From the NCBI GenBank assembly GCA_021325675.1, contig JAJTCM010000005.1, forward strand, positions 62,001 through 126,000: DNA of 64,000 bases, in the 5' to 3' direction. The stretch comes from Crocinitomicaceae bacterium. GTDB taxonomy: Bacteria > Bacteroidota > Bacteroidia > Flavobacteriales_D > Crocinitomicaceae. Numbering within the stretch: the stretch's first letter is position 1; each line of letters opens with the position of its first letter. The translations under genes were made by a program, and so were the position numbers. The notes beneath the pieces were generated by a model. That model was not told where the DNA came from. It made no database searches and saw only the letters and a list, made by a program, of their open reading frames with translations. This document shows, in pieces, positions 45,556 to 55,271 of the stretch.

Positions 45556-47691
45556 ATGAAAAGAATCAATTTCGCTGACACCAACTGGAAAGAAAGCCAG
45601 TCAGACGCAACAGGCACGAGTGTAGACACCTACGAAACTGCTGAGAAAATCGTCCTGAAAAGCTTTTACCAGAAAGAAGAAATCCAAAACACGGAGCATA
45701 TCGGTTATGTTTCCGGGATCGCACCATATTTGCGTGGTCCGTACGGTTCCATGTACGCCATTCGTCCGTGGACGATCCGCCAGTATGCCGGTTTTTCGAC
45801 AGCCGAAGAATCCAATGCGTTCTACCGCAGGAACCTCGCTGCCGGCCAAAAAGGGCTTTCCGTAGCATTTGACCTCGCTACCCATCGCGGTTACGATTCC
45901 GATCACGAACGCGTTGTGGGCGACGTTGGGAAAGCCGGTGTGGCTATCGATTCCGTGCTCGACATGAAGCTTTTATTCGACTCCATTCCGCTTAATGAAA
46001 TGTCGGTTTCGATGACCATGAACGGCGCTGTCATCCCGATTATGGCGTTTTACATCGTAGCGGCAGAAGAACAGGGCGTAAAGCAGGAAGAGCTTTCCGG
46101 AACGATCCAAAACGATATCCTGAAGGAATTTATGGTGCGCAACACCTACATTTATCCTCCTGCGCCATCGATGAAAATCATTGCCGATATTTTCGAATAT
46201 ACGGCCAAAAATATGCCGCGCTTCAACTCGATTTCCATTTCGGGCTATCACATGCAGGAAGCGGGCGCAACAGCTGCCATTGAGCTCGCTTACACACTCG
46301 CCGACGGTTTGGAATATCTCCGTGCCGGGATCGGGGCAGGAATGGCAGTGGACGAATTTGCACCTCGCCTGAGCTTTTTCTGGGCAATCGGAATGAACCA
46401 TTTTATGGAAATCGCCAAAATGCGCGCCGGACGTTTACTCTGGAGCAAATTAGTGAGCCAGTTTGAACCGAAATCGACTAAATCACTGGCTTTACGGACG
46501 CATTGCCAGACTTCCGGCTGGAGCTTAACCGAGCAGGACCCGTTCAACAACGTAGCGCGTACCTGTATCGAAGCCATGGCTGCTGCTTTAGGCGGAACAC
46601 AATCCCTGCACACCAACGCTTTGGATGAAGCGATCGCCCTTCCGACGGATTTTTCCGCCCGGATTGCACGCAACACGCAAATCTATATCCAGGAAGAAAC
46701 CGGGATCACAAATATCATCGATCCGATGGGTGGGAGCTATTATGTCGAAAAACTGACGGAAGAGCTCGTAAACGAAGCCTGGAAGCTGATCGAAGAAGTA
46801 GAAGAGCTTGGCGGTATGGCAAAAGCAATCGAAACCGGGATCCCGAAAATGCGCATTGAAGAAGCCGCTGCACGCAAGCAGGCCCGCATTGATTCCGGTA
46901 AAGACATCATTGTTGGCGTTAACCGCTACCAGCGTGATAAAGAAGACAAGCTTGACATTTTGGATGTCGATAATACCAAAGTGCGCGAATCGCAGATTGC
47001 CCGCATCAACAAAATGAAAGCCGAACGTGATCCCCAAGCGGTAGAAACAGCTTTATTACGCCTGGAAGCCGTAGCCAAAAGCGGGAAAGGCAACCTGCTT
47101 GAAGCCGCAGTTGACTGTGCACGGAACCGTGCCACTTTAGGTGAGATTTCGGCTGCCATGGAAAAAACATTCGGCCGCTACCAGGCAACGATCCGCTCGA
47201 TCAGCGGGGTTTATTCATCCGAATCTATGCAAGACAAAGAATTTGAACGTGCCCGCGAGCTTGCTGATAAATTCGCGGAGCTGGAAGGCAGACGGCCACG
47301 CATCATGGTCGCAAAAATGGGCCAGGATGGCCACGACCGCGGGGCAAAAGTAATCGCAACTTCCTTCGCGGATATCGGCTTTGATGTTGACATTGGGCCC
47401 TTGTTCCAAACCCCGGCGGAAGCCGCCAAGCAGGCGATTGAAAACGATGTGCATATCTTAGGCGTTTCATCTCTTGCCGCAGGACATAAAACCCTTGTTC
47501 CGCAAGTAATCGAAGAACTGAAGAAATATGGTCGTGAAGACATTATGGTTGTTGCAGGCGGCGTGATTCCGCAGCAAGATTATGATTTCTTGTATGATGC
47601 CGGTGTATTTGGCGTTTTCGGCCCGGGAACGAAAATTTCCAGGGCAGCGATTTCTATTTTGGAACTGTTGATTAAAAGTACGGAGGAGTAG
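45556..47691 (+). CDS. scpA: Methylmalonyl-CoA mutase large (catalytic) subunit
   Basis: This adenosylcobalamin-dependent enzyme interconverts methylmalonyl-CoA and succinyl-CoA in propionate and branched-chain amino acid breakdown. The 711-residue protein has the substrate-barrel motifs [23 protein letters not shown] and [34 protein letters not shown], and the C-terminal B12 domain with the axial-ligand motif [21 protein letters not shown] and later [16 protein letters not shown]. The length is typical. No cobalamin riboswitch was seen upstream. It ends the EI24-mutA-mutB transcript. Confidence 0.97.
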   Translation: MKRINFADTNWKESQSDATGTSVDTYETAEKIVLKSFYQKEEIQNTEHIGYVSGIAPYLRGPYGSMYAIRPWTIRQYAGFSTAEESNAFYRRNLAAGQKGLSVAFDLATHRGYDSDHERVVGDVGKAGVAIDSVLDMKLLFDSIPLNEMSVSMTMNGAVIPIMAFYIVAAEEQGVKQEELSGTIQNDILKEFMVRNTYIYPPAPSMKIIADIFEYTAKNMPRFNSISISGYHMQEAGATAAIELAYTLADGLEYLRAGIGAGMAVDEFAPRLSFFWAIGMNHFMEIAKMRAGRLLWSKLVSQFEPKSTKSLALRTHCQTSGWSLTEQDPFNNVARTCIEAMAAALGGTQSLHTNALDEAIALPTDFSARIARNTQIYIQEETGITNIIDPMGGSYYVEKLTEELVNEAWKLIEEVEELGGMAKAIETGIPKMRIEEAAARKQARIDSGKDIIVGVNRYQRDKEDKLDILDVDNTKVRESQIARINKMKAERDPQAVETALLRLEAVAKSGKGNLLEAAVDCARNRATLGEISAAMEKTFGRYQATIRSISGVYSSESMQDKEFERARELADKFAELEGRRPRIMVAKMGQDGHDRGAKVIATSFADIGFDVDIGPLFQTPAEAAKQAIENDVHILGVSSLAAGHKTLVPQVIEELKKYGREDIMVVAGGVIPQQDYDFLYDAGVFGVFGPGTKISRAAISILELLIKSTEE

Positions 47692-47775
47692 CTTTCAACT
47701 TTTTTTTTTGCGCTGGAGTGGAAATATTTTAAAATTATTTATTAATTTAGAGTATAACCTATCATCTACATTCAC

Positions 47776-48591
47776 ATGAGTAAAAGCAAAAAAATAACTG
47801 TTCTTGGTAAAGAAATTGAAATCATACATAAGAACAAAGCGGAGTTCATTTCACTGACCGATATGATCAAAGCAAAAGATGGCGATTTTTTCATATCAGA
47901 CTGGTTAAGAAACCGAAATACTATTGAATTTTTAGGAATATGGGAATCGGTTTATAACTCTGATTTTAATTATGGCGAATTCGCCACAATTAAAAGTCAG
48001 GCAGGTTTAAACAGCTACAAACTCAGCGTTAAAGAGTGGCAGCAAAAAACTAATTCCATTGGATTAATCGCCACACCCGGCAGATATGGCGGAACATATG
48101 CACATCCTGATATCGCGTTTGAATTTGGAATGTGGATTAGTCCCGAATTCAAAATTTACCTCATCAAAGAATTCCAGCGTCTGAAGGAAGAAGAAAGCAG
48201 TCGTGAAAAATTGAATTGGGATTTACAGCGAACAATTTCCAAAATAAATTATCGTATTCATACGGATGCGATTAAAGACTCCCTAATTCCACAGGAAATT
48301 TCGAAATCACAAGCCAAAATGATTTATGCCAACGAAGCAGATTTACTGAACATTGCTTTATTTGGTAGAACGGCAAAAGAATGGATGCAACAAAATCCAG
48401 ATTTAACTGGAAATATGAGAGATTTTGCTACTTTGGAACAATTGGTGGTTCTTTCTAACCTCGAAAGTATTAATGCCTTGTTAATTTCTCAGGAACTTTC
48501 ACAGGAAGAGCGATTGCTCCAATTAAACCGGGTCGCTATTTCTCAAATGAAATCGCTGTTAAACAGCATTCATTTTACAAAACTAAATTAA
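47776..48591 (+). CDS. KilA-N domain protein
   Basis: The 271-residue protein has a KilA-N DNA-binding domain (about residues 8-125) with FISLTDMIKAKDGDFFISDWLRNRNTIEFLGIWE, GRYGGTYAHPDIAFEFGMWISPEFKIYLIKEF and a helical C-terminal part (QRTISKINYRIHTDAIKD...). KilA-N proteins occur in phages and as chromosomal regulators of unknown role. The gene is AT-richer than its neighbours, and a lipoprotein gene overlaps its stop by 1 base, so the pair may be an acquired unit. It has no recognised promoter box within 60 bases. Confidence 0.92.
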   Translation: MSKSKKITVLGKEIEIIHKNKAEFISLTDMIKAKDGDFFISDWLRNRNTIEFLGIWESVYNSDFNYGEFATIKSQAGLNSYKLSVKEWQQKTNSIGLIATPGRYGGTYAHPDIAFEFGMWISPEFKIYLIKEFQRLKEEESSREKLNWDLQRTISKINYRIHTDAIKDSLIPQEISKSQAKMIYANEADLLNIALFGRTAKEWMQQNPDLTGNMRDFATLEQLVVLSNLESINALLISQELSQEERLLQLNRVAISQMKSLLNSIHFTKLN

Positions 48592-49091
48592 TGCGATTCA
48601 GAATAAATTTTTATTATCCGGCAATATCCATAGTCATTATGGGCTTCATTTTGATTTCTTGCCAAGAGAAAAAGACTAAGCCAAAAATTAAGTTTTGGTA
48701 CTCATATAATAAAGACAATGGTAAACATTTCACATCGGATACGTTTGAAATAGGCAAAATCAAGCAAGCTGTCGGGAATAATAGTTTCATAGCAAATAAA
48801 GCTTTTACATACAAGGACAAGAGCTATGGAATTTCTATGTATACGAATGAACCGGGTGCCCCAATTGACGGAGGAGTCGTTTATTATGAATTAAACCATT
48901 TGGGAATCATTTATTCACGAAGCACAGCCTGGATTTCATATGGTGTATTAAAAAGTAACAATGACAGTATAAATGATTTGATTAATGTTGCGATACAAAA
49001 CATATTGTTGCATGAAGGTTTAAGATGTTTTGATGTTAGTTCGTTGTATAAATACAAAAAAGACGTAAACTTTACACCTCCTTCCAATTGA
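48591..49091 (+). CDS. Lipoprotein of unknown function, coupled to the KilA-N gene
   Basis: The 166-residue product has a lipoprotein signal (YYPAISIVIMGFILISC). The mature part begins QEKKTKPKIKFWYSYNK and shows no known motif. Its ATG shares a base with the KilA-N stop (TAATG), so it is translated by coupling. It is AT-rich like its partner and unlike the flanking genes. A link between a cytoplasmic DNA-binding protein and a lipoprotein is unusual. Confidence 0.78.
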   Translation: MRFRINFYYPAISIVIMGFILISCQEKKTKPKIKFWYSYNKDNGKHFTSDTFEIGKIKQAVGNNSFIANKAFTYKDKSYGISMYTNEPGAPIDGGVVYYELNHLGIIYSRSTAWISYGVLKSNNDSINDLINVAIQNILLHEGLRCFDVSSLYKYKKDVNFTPPSN

Positions 49092-49105
49092 TTATGAATT
49101 AACTC

Positions 49106-49999
49106 ATGAAATTAATCTCATTTTTTTTTCTGCTCATTTCTTACTCTTCCTGCTGTGCACAGGACAAAACCGACACGCTTCAACTTAAAGCAGAAAAAAA
49201 ACACGACTCCATTCCTCCACTCCATCTTTCCTGGCGCAACATCGTTCCCGGGCTGGAGTTTTGTGAAACAAATGCACCCCGGAAATCCGACGTCAACGAC
49301 TCGAAAATCAGCATATTGAAACTTGACCCGAAGTATTTTGATTTTCAGCTTCTGATGGCAACGGAACAGTACAAAAAACCGCTCGACGCCAAAGCCTGGG
49401 CCGATTCCTTCGATCTGGACATTGTTATAAATGCCGGTATGTATGACCTGAGCCGGAAAATGTACAGCAAAGGTTTTCTGAAAGGCGAAAAACATACCAA
49501 TCAAAGCGCAATTCATCCGAATTACAAAACGATGATCGCGTTCAACCCGAAAGACACACTGGAAAAACGCTTTACGGTCGTCGACCTCGAATGCGATTCC
49601 TTTGAGCTTATCAAAAAAAGATACCATTGCCTGGCACAAGGCTTGCGGATGCTCGATTGCAATGCCGGACCGATCGGCTGGAACAAACGCAAACAATATT
49701 GCAGCCAGCTGATCACAACCATTGACGACCTGGGAAGCATTTACCTCATCTTTGTGCGCTCACCTTACCTCCACAATGAAATGATCGCTTACATGCAGCA
49801 GATGAAGCTCAACCTGCACAACGCGATCTATATGGAAGGCGGCCCGCAAACGAGCTTGTACGTCCACATCGAAAAAGAAGGAAAGGAGCTCTTCCACCTC
49901 GAAAAAATCGGCAGCTACGTTTCAGAAACTTACGCCCATGACAAAAACGACCATTTCTGGAAATTGCCGAACGTGATTGGAATGAAATTAATACGGTAA
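49106..49999 (+). CDS. Phosphodiester glycosidase (NAGPA/DUF2233) family protein
   Basis: The 297-residue exported protein has a signal peptide (MKLISFFFLLISYSSCCAQ) and the phosphodiester glycosidase pattern: VINAGMYDL, the central QGLRMLDC, QLITTIDDLGSIYLIFVRSPY, and NAIYMEGGPQTSLYV in place of the usual LDGGGS. Members include the human uncovering enzyme NAGPA and bacterial proteins linked to exopolysaccharide; the substrate is unknown. The Cys-Cys near position 16-17 leaves open a lipoprotein form. It is convergent with the nnr gene, with a short inverted repeat between. Confidence 0.85.
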   Translation: MKLISFFFLLISYSSCCAQDKTDTLQLKAEKKHDSIPPLHLSWRNIVPGLEFCETNAPRKSDVNDSKISILKLDPKYFDFQLLMATEQYKKPLDAKAWADSFDLDIVINAGMYDLSRKMYSKGFLKGEKHTNQSAIHPNYKTMIAFNPKDTLEKRFTVVDLECDSFELIKKRYHCLAQGLRMLDCNAGPIGWNKRKQYCSQLITTIDDLGSIYLIFVRSPYLHNEMIAYMQQMKLNLHNAIYMEGGPQTSLYVHIEKEGKELFHLEKIGSYVSETYAHDKNDHFWKLPNVIGMKLIR

Positions 50000-50001
50000 T
50001 A

Positions 50002-50023
50002 TGCTAATATGGACACATTAGCA
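50002..50023. repeat. Inverted repeat TGCTAAT / ATTAGCA between convergent genes
   Basis: Arms at 50002-50008 and 50017-50023 flank an 8-base loop and overlap the end of the nnr gene. The longer 10-base version at 41521-41563 is related. Confidence 0.55.
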
Positions 50024-51502
50024 CATTCTCAAAAACTCCACTACATCCCCCGCCAGCAAAGCCTTTTCAGAAATCTCTTTCACTGCCAGGTCGGCTGCTT
50101 TTCCATGATGGTATACCGCTGCAATCGCTGCATCCAATGGTGCGATTCCCTGCGCGAGATAAGCCGTAATAATCCCGGTCAGCACATCGCCGCTGCCGCC
50201 TTTCGCCAAGCCCGGGTTACCCGTTGAATTATAAAAAACACGTCCGTCCGGCGAAAAAATGAGCGTATGCGGCGCTTTCAGGATAAGCACACATTTATAT
50301 TCCTCAACAAATGAACGGGCGCTTGTTATCCGCTCTGTCCAGTTTTCATGGGTTTTCGTCAGCCGGTCAAATTCACGCTGATGTGGCGTAAGTACCGTTT
50401 TTTGATCTAAATAGTGTTTCCATCCGGGATTTTCCGCCAGGATATTCAAGGCGTCGGCATCGAAGATCTTTGGTAAATCGGCTTGCAGGGCTTTGAGCAC
50501 CAATTCCGCTGTTTCGGCCTCTTTTCCGATCCCCGGGCCAACCCCCAAAGCCGTTTTATAGCTCAAATCCGGAAAATCAACTAGGATTTTGTCGTGGCTG
50601 TCCAGGCTTAGCATAGCTTCAGGCGCACTGATATTGAAAGCCGTTTTCCCCGAAGTTGGAATATGAACGGTCGTTAATCCTGCACCGCTTCGTAAACAAG
50701 CTTTCGTTGCGAGAACCGCAGCCCCCATTTTTTCTTCGCTCCCTGCAATCAGCAAAGCATGCCCAAAATCATGTTTGGAGCCGGATGGATGCCGTTTAGG
50801 CAGGATCTCACAAATATCTGCGGCTTGCAGGTAAAAAAAGCCTGTTGTTTGTTTTCGTAAAAATTCTTGGTCCAGGCCGATTTCCAGGATTTCCAGCTTA
50901 CCGGTACAAAAAGCATAATCCGGGTTCAGCAAGTTCACTTTCGGTACCTGGAAAGTCAATGTGTAATCCGCCTTGAAAACCGTTTCAGGATCAGTTCCTG
51001 CATTATCTGTAAATAAACCGCCCGGCACATCTACGGCAATTTTCACCGCTTCCAGCTTATTTACGTACCGGATCAGGGACAGGAAAGCACCTTCCGGCGG
51101 GCGTTTGATGCCGTTTCCTAACAAAGCTTCGACGATGATCGCTTTTTTTGCGCATGAAAAAGCTTCTTCTTTCCAGGTAAATACTTCGACAGAGGTTTCA
51201 CCGCGCAAGCGTTCGAGTTGATGTGCATTTTCAGCAGGGCGCTTTCCGTTTTCATTTACCAGAACAACCCGGACTTTTTTTCGGACACGGTGCAGCAAAC
51301 GCGCCAATACCAAGCCATCGCCGCCATTGTTGCCATTCCCGCATAAAATAATGAATTCATCACAGCCAGGAAAAAGCTCCGTGATTTTATGAAAGATTTC
51401 CCGCGCAGCCCGTTCCATCAGCTCAACGGAAGTGATGCCTTGCCTTTCGATGGTAAACTGATCGGCTTGCCGGATTTGGTCAGAAGTAAGTATTGGTAGC
51501 AT
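50018..51502 (-). CDS. nnr: Bifunctional NAD(P)H-hydrate epimerase / ADP-dependent NAD(P)H-hydrate dehydratase
   Basis: The 494-residue protein repairs damaged NAD(P)H. The N-terminal YjeF_N domain (1 to about 215) has GITSVELMERAAREIF and CGNGNNGGDGLVLARLLH (epimerase); the C-terminal YjeF_C kinase-like dehydratase domain has KHDFGHALLIAGSEEKMGAAVLATKACLRSGAGLTTVH, LGVGPGIGKE, LTPHQREFDRL and NPGLAKGGSGDVLTGIITAYLAQG. The length and order match the fused form. The stop lies close to a convergent glycosidase gene. Confidence 0.96.
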   Translation of the reverse strand: MLPILTSDQIRQADQFTIERQGITSVELMERAAREIFHKITELFPGCDEFIILCGNGNNGGDGLVLARLLHRVRKKVRVVLVNENGKRPAENAHQLERLRGETSVEVFTWKEEAFSCAKKAIIVEALLGNGIKRPPEGAFLSLIRYVNKLEAVKIAVDVPGGLFTDNAGTDPETVFKADYTLTFQVPKVNLLNPDYAFCTGKLEILEIGLDQEFLRKQTTGFFYLQAADICEILPKRHPSGSKHDFGHALLIAGSEEKMGAAVLATKACLRSGAGLTTVHIPTSGKTAFNISAPEAMLSLDSHDKILVDFPDLSYKTALGVGPGIGKEAETAELVLKALQADLPKIFDADALNILAENPGWKHYLDQKTVLTPHQREFDRLTKTHENWTERITSARSFVEEYKCVLILKAPHTLIFSPDGRVFYNSTGNPGLAKGGSGDVLTGIITAYLAQGIAPLDAAIAAVYHHGKAADLAVKEISEKALLAGDVVEFLRMC

Positions 51503-51613
51503 AACGGCTGGATTTTAAGTAAATATATTGAATTTTCAACTTATTTCAAGAAGACTAACACAAAAATGCACGAATAAAACCACCGTTCCAAATATAGAAT
51601 TTGGTTTTTTAAT

Positions 51614-51621
51614 TACTTTTG
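51614..51621 (+). promoter_or_regulatory. Promoter -7 box (TACTTTTG)
   Basis: TACTTTTG ends 17 nt before the ATG of the exported unknown and lies inside a longer possible reading frame, supporting the shorter start. Confidence 0.5.
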
Positions 51622-51638
51622 CCGAAAATTTAACTACA

Positions 51639-53255
51639 ATGTCACGCATAATTTCACTATCACTGGCGCTATTCTTTGGCGTTCTTTCCTTTGGTCAGAA
51701 AAAAGACAAAATGCAATTAGGCCGCCTGCTGACAGAAAACATTGGTCAGATTGGTAACCGTTTTTACTATTCAACGGAAAAATATCCTTCCGGCAGTAAG
51801 CTCATCGAGTACAAAAAAGACATCAGTATAGCCGTATACACGAAAGCCGGTTTTACTTTTTTTACCGAAGAAGATGAAATCAAAAATTTCCCAAAAGGTT
51901 ATGTCGTTTCCAAAAACTTCATTTACAAAAAAAAGGTGTATGCCATTATTGGAGATGTTAACAAAAAGGAACAAAAAACCGATTTCAGGATCATTGAAAT
52001 GGATTCGAACCTGAATATTATAAACGATGACTTTTTCCGTTTTACATTTGGACTGAAAGATGTGTTCGGACTCAAAATAAAACTGGATTCCAACCTGCTG
52101 GCCGTAACGTCGAAGTCTATGCTCGTGTCCAGTAAAAAAGAGAAATTCGTTGAAACTCTCGGCCTGGATCTGGAAACAAAAGCTTCCAAATATTCAAAAT
52201 TGGTCTATCACACGGAAAACGACCTGTTATTTTCGGATATGACCATAAACGACAAGCTGATCGTTCACCTGGCTTATTCTTCCCACCAGCTTGATGTAAA
52301 TGTTGAAAGGAGCAAATTCAAAATTTTAAGAAAGGTTGAATGCCTGTTTGCCCGTATGGATGAGCAAAATTCATCCTTGTCCAGTTATGATCCTCATTTA
52401 AATGCTGATTTTATACCGAAAAACTATAAATTCCTCAAAATAAACAACAATGAGCTCTATGTTGCTTCCATTGCCATACCAACCCACGGAACACAAATGG
52501 GCTATTTTGTATCTAAAACCAACTTTGAAAACACGGTAGACTTCAAGAACCACCAGGTAATTTTCCCTAAAGGTTTTACAGAACCGGGATTTTGGAGAAA
52601 AAAAGCAAAAAGGAGGCTTGCGGGCGGTAAATGCCCTGCAAAGTATTTCAACCAGAACCTCGAAGAAGTTTTTATACATGACAAACAACTGTACTTCATC
52701 ACACTGGAATACAATACTTACCTGAAAAACCGGGGATACGGCAGTTCGACGGAAATCGATCACCAGGTTTATCATACCGATGCATCCGGTGCAAGCTACA
52801 CCACCTCCACTTCTTCAGCCATATCCGAAAATCGCTTACATGAAGGTAATTTCAGCTTTTCCGTATTTGATACTGCTGGCTTTGTTCCCCAGGCCTTTTT
52901 TAAGACCATCAGGAAATCCAGCTACGAGGAACATTACAAATACAAATTTGTCGACGATGCCCTGGTAGTTTTCTTTCCAATCCACGGCTATTCGAAGGAA
53001 TATGGCATCAAGAAAAAAGGCGGCCCCATGCGGCGGTATCCGTACATGATCAAACTGGAATACCAGCTCAAAGCCAAAAAATTCGAATACCAGGGCTACA
53101 GGTTCAAAAAAAATATTTATTTCGAGCCTTTGTGGAAGGGACATATTGTAGGCAATGACTTGTATGTTCTCCATTCTAAAAACATCACGTACAATACCGA
53201 AAAGAAAAAATTCAAAAATTATAAGTTCAAAAAGGAAAAGAAAATAAATCCCTGA
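51639..53255 (+). CDS. Large exported protein of unknown function
   Basis: The 538-residue product has a signal peptide (MSRIISLSLALFFGVLSFGQ). The rest is strand-rich with many lysines and aromatics; I found no known motif, no lipobox and no T9SS sorting domain. It may be a beta-propeller-like protein judging by repeated short strands. The start was selected because the promoter-like TACTTTTG lies just upstream and the signal peptide starts at this ATG. It precedes glyQS, which has its own promoter. Confidence 0.75.
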   Translation: MSRIISLSLALFFGVLSFGQKKDKMQLGRLLTENIGQIGNRFYYSTEKYPSGSKLIEYKKDISIAVYTKAGFTFFTEEDEIKNFPKGYVVSKNFIYKKKVYAIIGDVNKKEQKTDFRIIEMDSNLNIINDDFFRFTFGLKDVFGLKIKLDSNLLAVTSKSMLVSSKKEKFVETLGLDLETKASKYSKLVYHTENDLLFSDMTINDKLIVHLAYSSHQLDVNVERSKFKILRKVECLFARMDEQNSSLSSYDPHLNADFIPKNYKFLKINNNELYVASIAIPTHGTQMGYFVSKTNFENTVDFKNHQVIFPKGFTEPGFWRKKAKRRLAGGKCPAKYFNQNLEEVFIHDKQLYFITLEYNTYLKNRGYGSSTEIDHQVYHTDASGASYTTSTSSAISENRLHEGNFSFSVFDTAGFVPQAFFKTIRKSSYEEHYKYKFVDDALVVFFPIHGYSKEYGIKKKGGPMRRYPYMIKLEYQLKAKKFEYQGYRFKKNIYFEPLWKGHIVGNDLYVLHSKNITYNTEKKKFKNYKFKKEKKINP

Positions 53256-53286
53256 TTACCGAACTGCCACATTAACAGATAATCAT

Positions 53287-53294
53287 TAAATTTG
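53287..53294 (+). promoter_or_regulatory. Promoter -7 box (TAAATTTG) 5 nt before the glyQS ATG
   Basis: TAAATTTG is separated from the ATG by five bases, so the mRNA is predicted to be leaderless or nearly so. Confidence 0.55.
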
Positions 53295-53299
53295 CGGTC

Positions 53300-54850
53300 A
53301 TGGAACAAAAAGAAGACAAGCTCAGGGAAGTAATTTCCCACGCAAAAGAATACGGTTACATTTTCCCGTCCTCCGAGATTTATGACGGTTTGGCAGCAAC
53401 TTACGATTACGGTCAACTGGGCTCTGAGCTCAAAAACAACATCAAATCATATTGGTGGAAAGCCATGGTACAGATGCACGAAAACATTGTTGGAATTGAC
53501 GCCTCAATCTTCATGCACCCGACCACCTGGAAAGCTTCCGGGCACGTAGATGCCTTCAACGATCCATTGATTGACAACAAAGATTCCAAAAAAAGATACC
53601 GCGCCGATGTCCTGATCGAAGAGCACATCGAGAAGATCCGCCAAAAAATCGACAAAGAAGTTGAAAAAGGCAAAAAACGCTTCCCGGACAATTTCGACGA
53701 GGCACAATTCCGCGCTACAAATCCAAACGTGCTCCGCAATGCCGAAAAGATCACCGAGATCGAAGACCGCATGCGTACCACACTTGAAAACAATGATTTA
53801 CAAGGCGTTCACCAGCTGATCACTGACCTGGAAATCGTTTGTCCTGTTTCCGGTACAAAAAACTGGACGGATGTGCGCCAGTTCAACCTGATGTTCTCCA
53901 CTGAGCTTGGTTCCGTTGCAGGTGATGCCGCTACGATTTATCTGCGTCCTGAAACAGCGCAGGGAATTTTCGTAAACTTCCTGAACGTGCAAAAATCCGG
54001 GCGCATGAAAATTCCTTTTGGAATTGCACAAATCGGTAAAGCCTTTAGAAATGAGATCATTGCCCGCCAGTTCATTTTCCGCATGCGCGAATTCGAACAA
54101 ATGGAAATGCAGTTTTTCGTGCGTCCGGGCGAAGAAATGAAATGGTATGAATACTGGAAAGACGCCCGGATCAAATGGCACAAAGCGCTTGGTTTAGGCG
54201 AATCCAATTACCGTTTTCACGATCATATCAAACTGGCGCATTATGCCAATGCTGCTGCCGATATCGAATTTAATTTCCCGATGGGCTTCAAAGAGCTGGA
54301 AGGGGTTCATTCCCGCACTGATTTCGATTTGAAACAGCACGAACAGTTCTCCGGTAAAAAGCTCCAGTATTTCGATCCTGAGCTCAATGAAAGTTACGTT
54401 CCATACGTCGTTGAAACTTCTGTTGGCCTCGACCGCATGTTCCTCGCGGTGATGAGCGCTTCCCTTCAAAACGAAACGCTGGAAGACGGTTCCGAGCGCG
54501 TTGTACTGAAAGTTCCCGCTCCTTTAGCGCCATACAAAGTCGCGATCATGCCTTTGACCAAAAAAGACGGCCTGTCGGAAAAAGCGCGCGAAATCATGGA
54601 CGAGCTGAAATTTGATTTCCTCTGCCAATATGACGAAAAAGATTCCATCGGAAAGCGTTACCGCCGCCAGGATGCTATCGGAACACCGTTCTCTGTTACG
54701 GTCGACCACCAGACCCTGGAAGATAATACGGTAACTATCCGTGACCGCGACACGATGCAACAGGACCGCATTGCGATTTCTGAGCTGCACGCACGTATTG
54801 CTTCCAAAGTGGATTTCAAAACCTTACTGCTGGAAAAACAGGAAGCTTAA
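53300..54850 (+). CDS. glyQS: Glycine-tRNA ligase (single-chain type)
   Basis: The enzyme charges tRNA-Gly with glycine in the cytoplasm. The 516-residue class II synthetase has FPSSEIYDGLAATYDYGQLGSELKNNIKSYWW at the N-terminus, motif 2 FRNEIIARQFIFRMREFEQMEMQFFVRPGEE, the glycine-binding region EGVHSRTDFDLKQHEQFSGK, motif 3 VETSVGLDRMFLAVM and an anticodon-binding domain (KVAIMPLTKK...SIGKRYRRQDAIGTPF). It is of the dimeric single-chain type, not GlyQ/GlyS. The stop overlaps the convergent lipoprotein stop through TTAA. Confidence 0.97.
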   Translation: MEQKEDKLREVISHAKEYGYIFPSSEIYDGLAATYDYGQLGSELKNNIKSYWWKAMVQMHENIVGIDASIFMHPTTWKASGHVDAFNDPLIDNKDSKKRYRADVLIEEHIEKIRQKIDKEVEKGKKRFPDNFDEAQFRATNPNVLRNAEKITEIEDRMRTTLENNDLQGVHQLITDLEIVCPVSGTKNWTDVRQFNLMFSTELGSVAGDAATIYLRPETAQGIFVNFLNVQKSGRMKIPFGIAQIGKAFRNEIIARQFIFRMREFEQMEMQFFVRPGEEMKWYEYWKDARIKWHKALGLGESNYRFHDHIKLAHYANAAADIEFNFPMGFKELEGVHSRTDFDLKQHEQFSGKKLQYFDPELNESYVPYVVETSVGLDRMFLAVMSASLQNETLEDGSERVVLKVPAPLAPYKVAIMPLTKKDGLSEKAREIMDELKFDFLCQYDEKDSIGKRYRRQDAIGTPFSVTVDHQTLEDNTVTIRDRDTMQQDRIAISELHARIASKVDFKTLLLEKQEA

Positions 54851-55239
54851 TATCCTTCGATTGTTACGCTGAATTTTTCTTCAAAATACGTCAGCGAAAC
54901 GGTGGAAGTTCCCGGCTTCAGCACTTTGAAGTGAAAGCTGTTATTCTGGTATCCGCCATCACAGTCTTCACAGCTGCGCCCGGAATAGGTATTGGATACA
55001 AATGCGATTTTTTCATCGTCCGCTTTCGCTATTTGCCACACTTCCGCGCAGCCAACGCATTCACCCAGGGTGATTTCAAAGCCTTCACCGCTTTTGATGC
55101 GGATGGTTTTCCCGGAATCGGATTTCACCAGGTGGGTTTCTTTGTTAAACTGGCTGATAACCGGTTTCCCGCTGCTGGAACATTGCACGAGCAAAGCCAG
55201 GCAAGCCATAGAAGATAATAAGAGAGACCTGAAACGCAT
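54847..55239 (-). CDS. Chagasin-like (I42) lipoprotein with four extra cysteines
   Basis: The 130-residue lipoprotein (lipobox LVQC) has features of a chagasin/I42 peptidase-inhibitor fold: GEGFEITLGECVGCAEVWQIAK in the place of the canonical NPTTGYxW loop, and SFHFKVLKPGTSTVSLTYFEE like the GxxxFxxxxxGxxxIxLxYxR strand. Four cysteines in the mature part (CVGC and CEDC) might form disulfides or bind metal. The inhibitor assignment is an inference from pattern, so protease inhibition is unproven. It is convergent with glyQS and shares the TTAA stop palindrome with it. Confidence 0.7.
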   Translation of the reverse strand: MRFRSLLLSSMACLALLVQCSSSGKPVISQFNKETHLVKSDSGKTIRIKSGEGFEITLGECVGCAEVWQIAKADDEKIAFVSNTYSGRSCEDCDGGYQNNSFHFKVLKPGTSTVSLTYFEEKFSVTIEGY

Positions 55240-55271
55240 AATTAAGGTTTTGTTTTTAAAAATAATAAAAA

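Noticed and set aside
47692-47712. T-rich stretch after the mutase large subunit as a terminator
   Set aside because: There is a run of T but no convincing stem.
51528-51638. Longer form of the exported unknown
   Set aside because: The extra residues are unlike a signal peptide, and the TACTTTTG box lies inside them.
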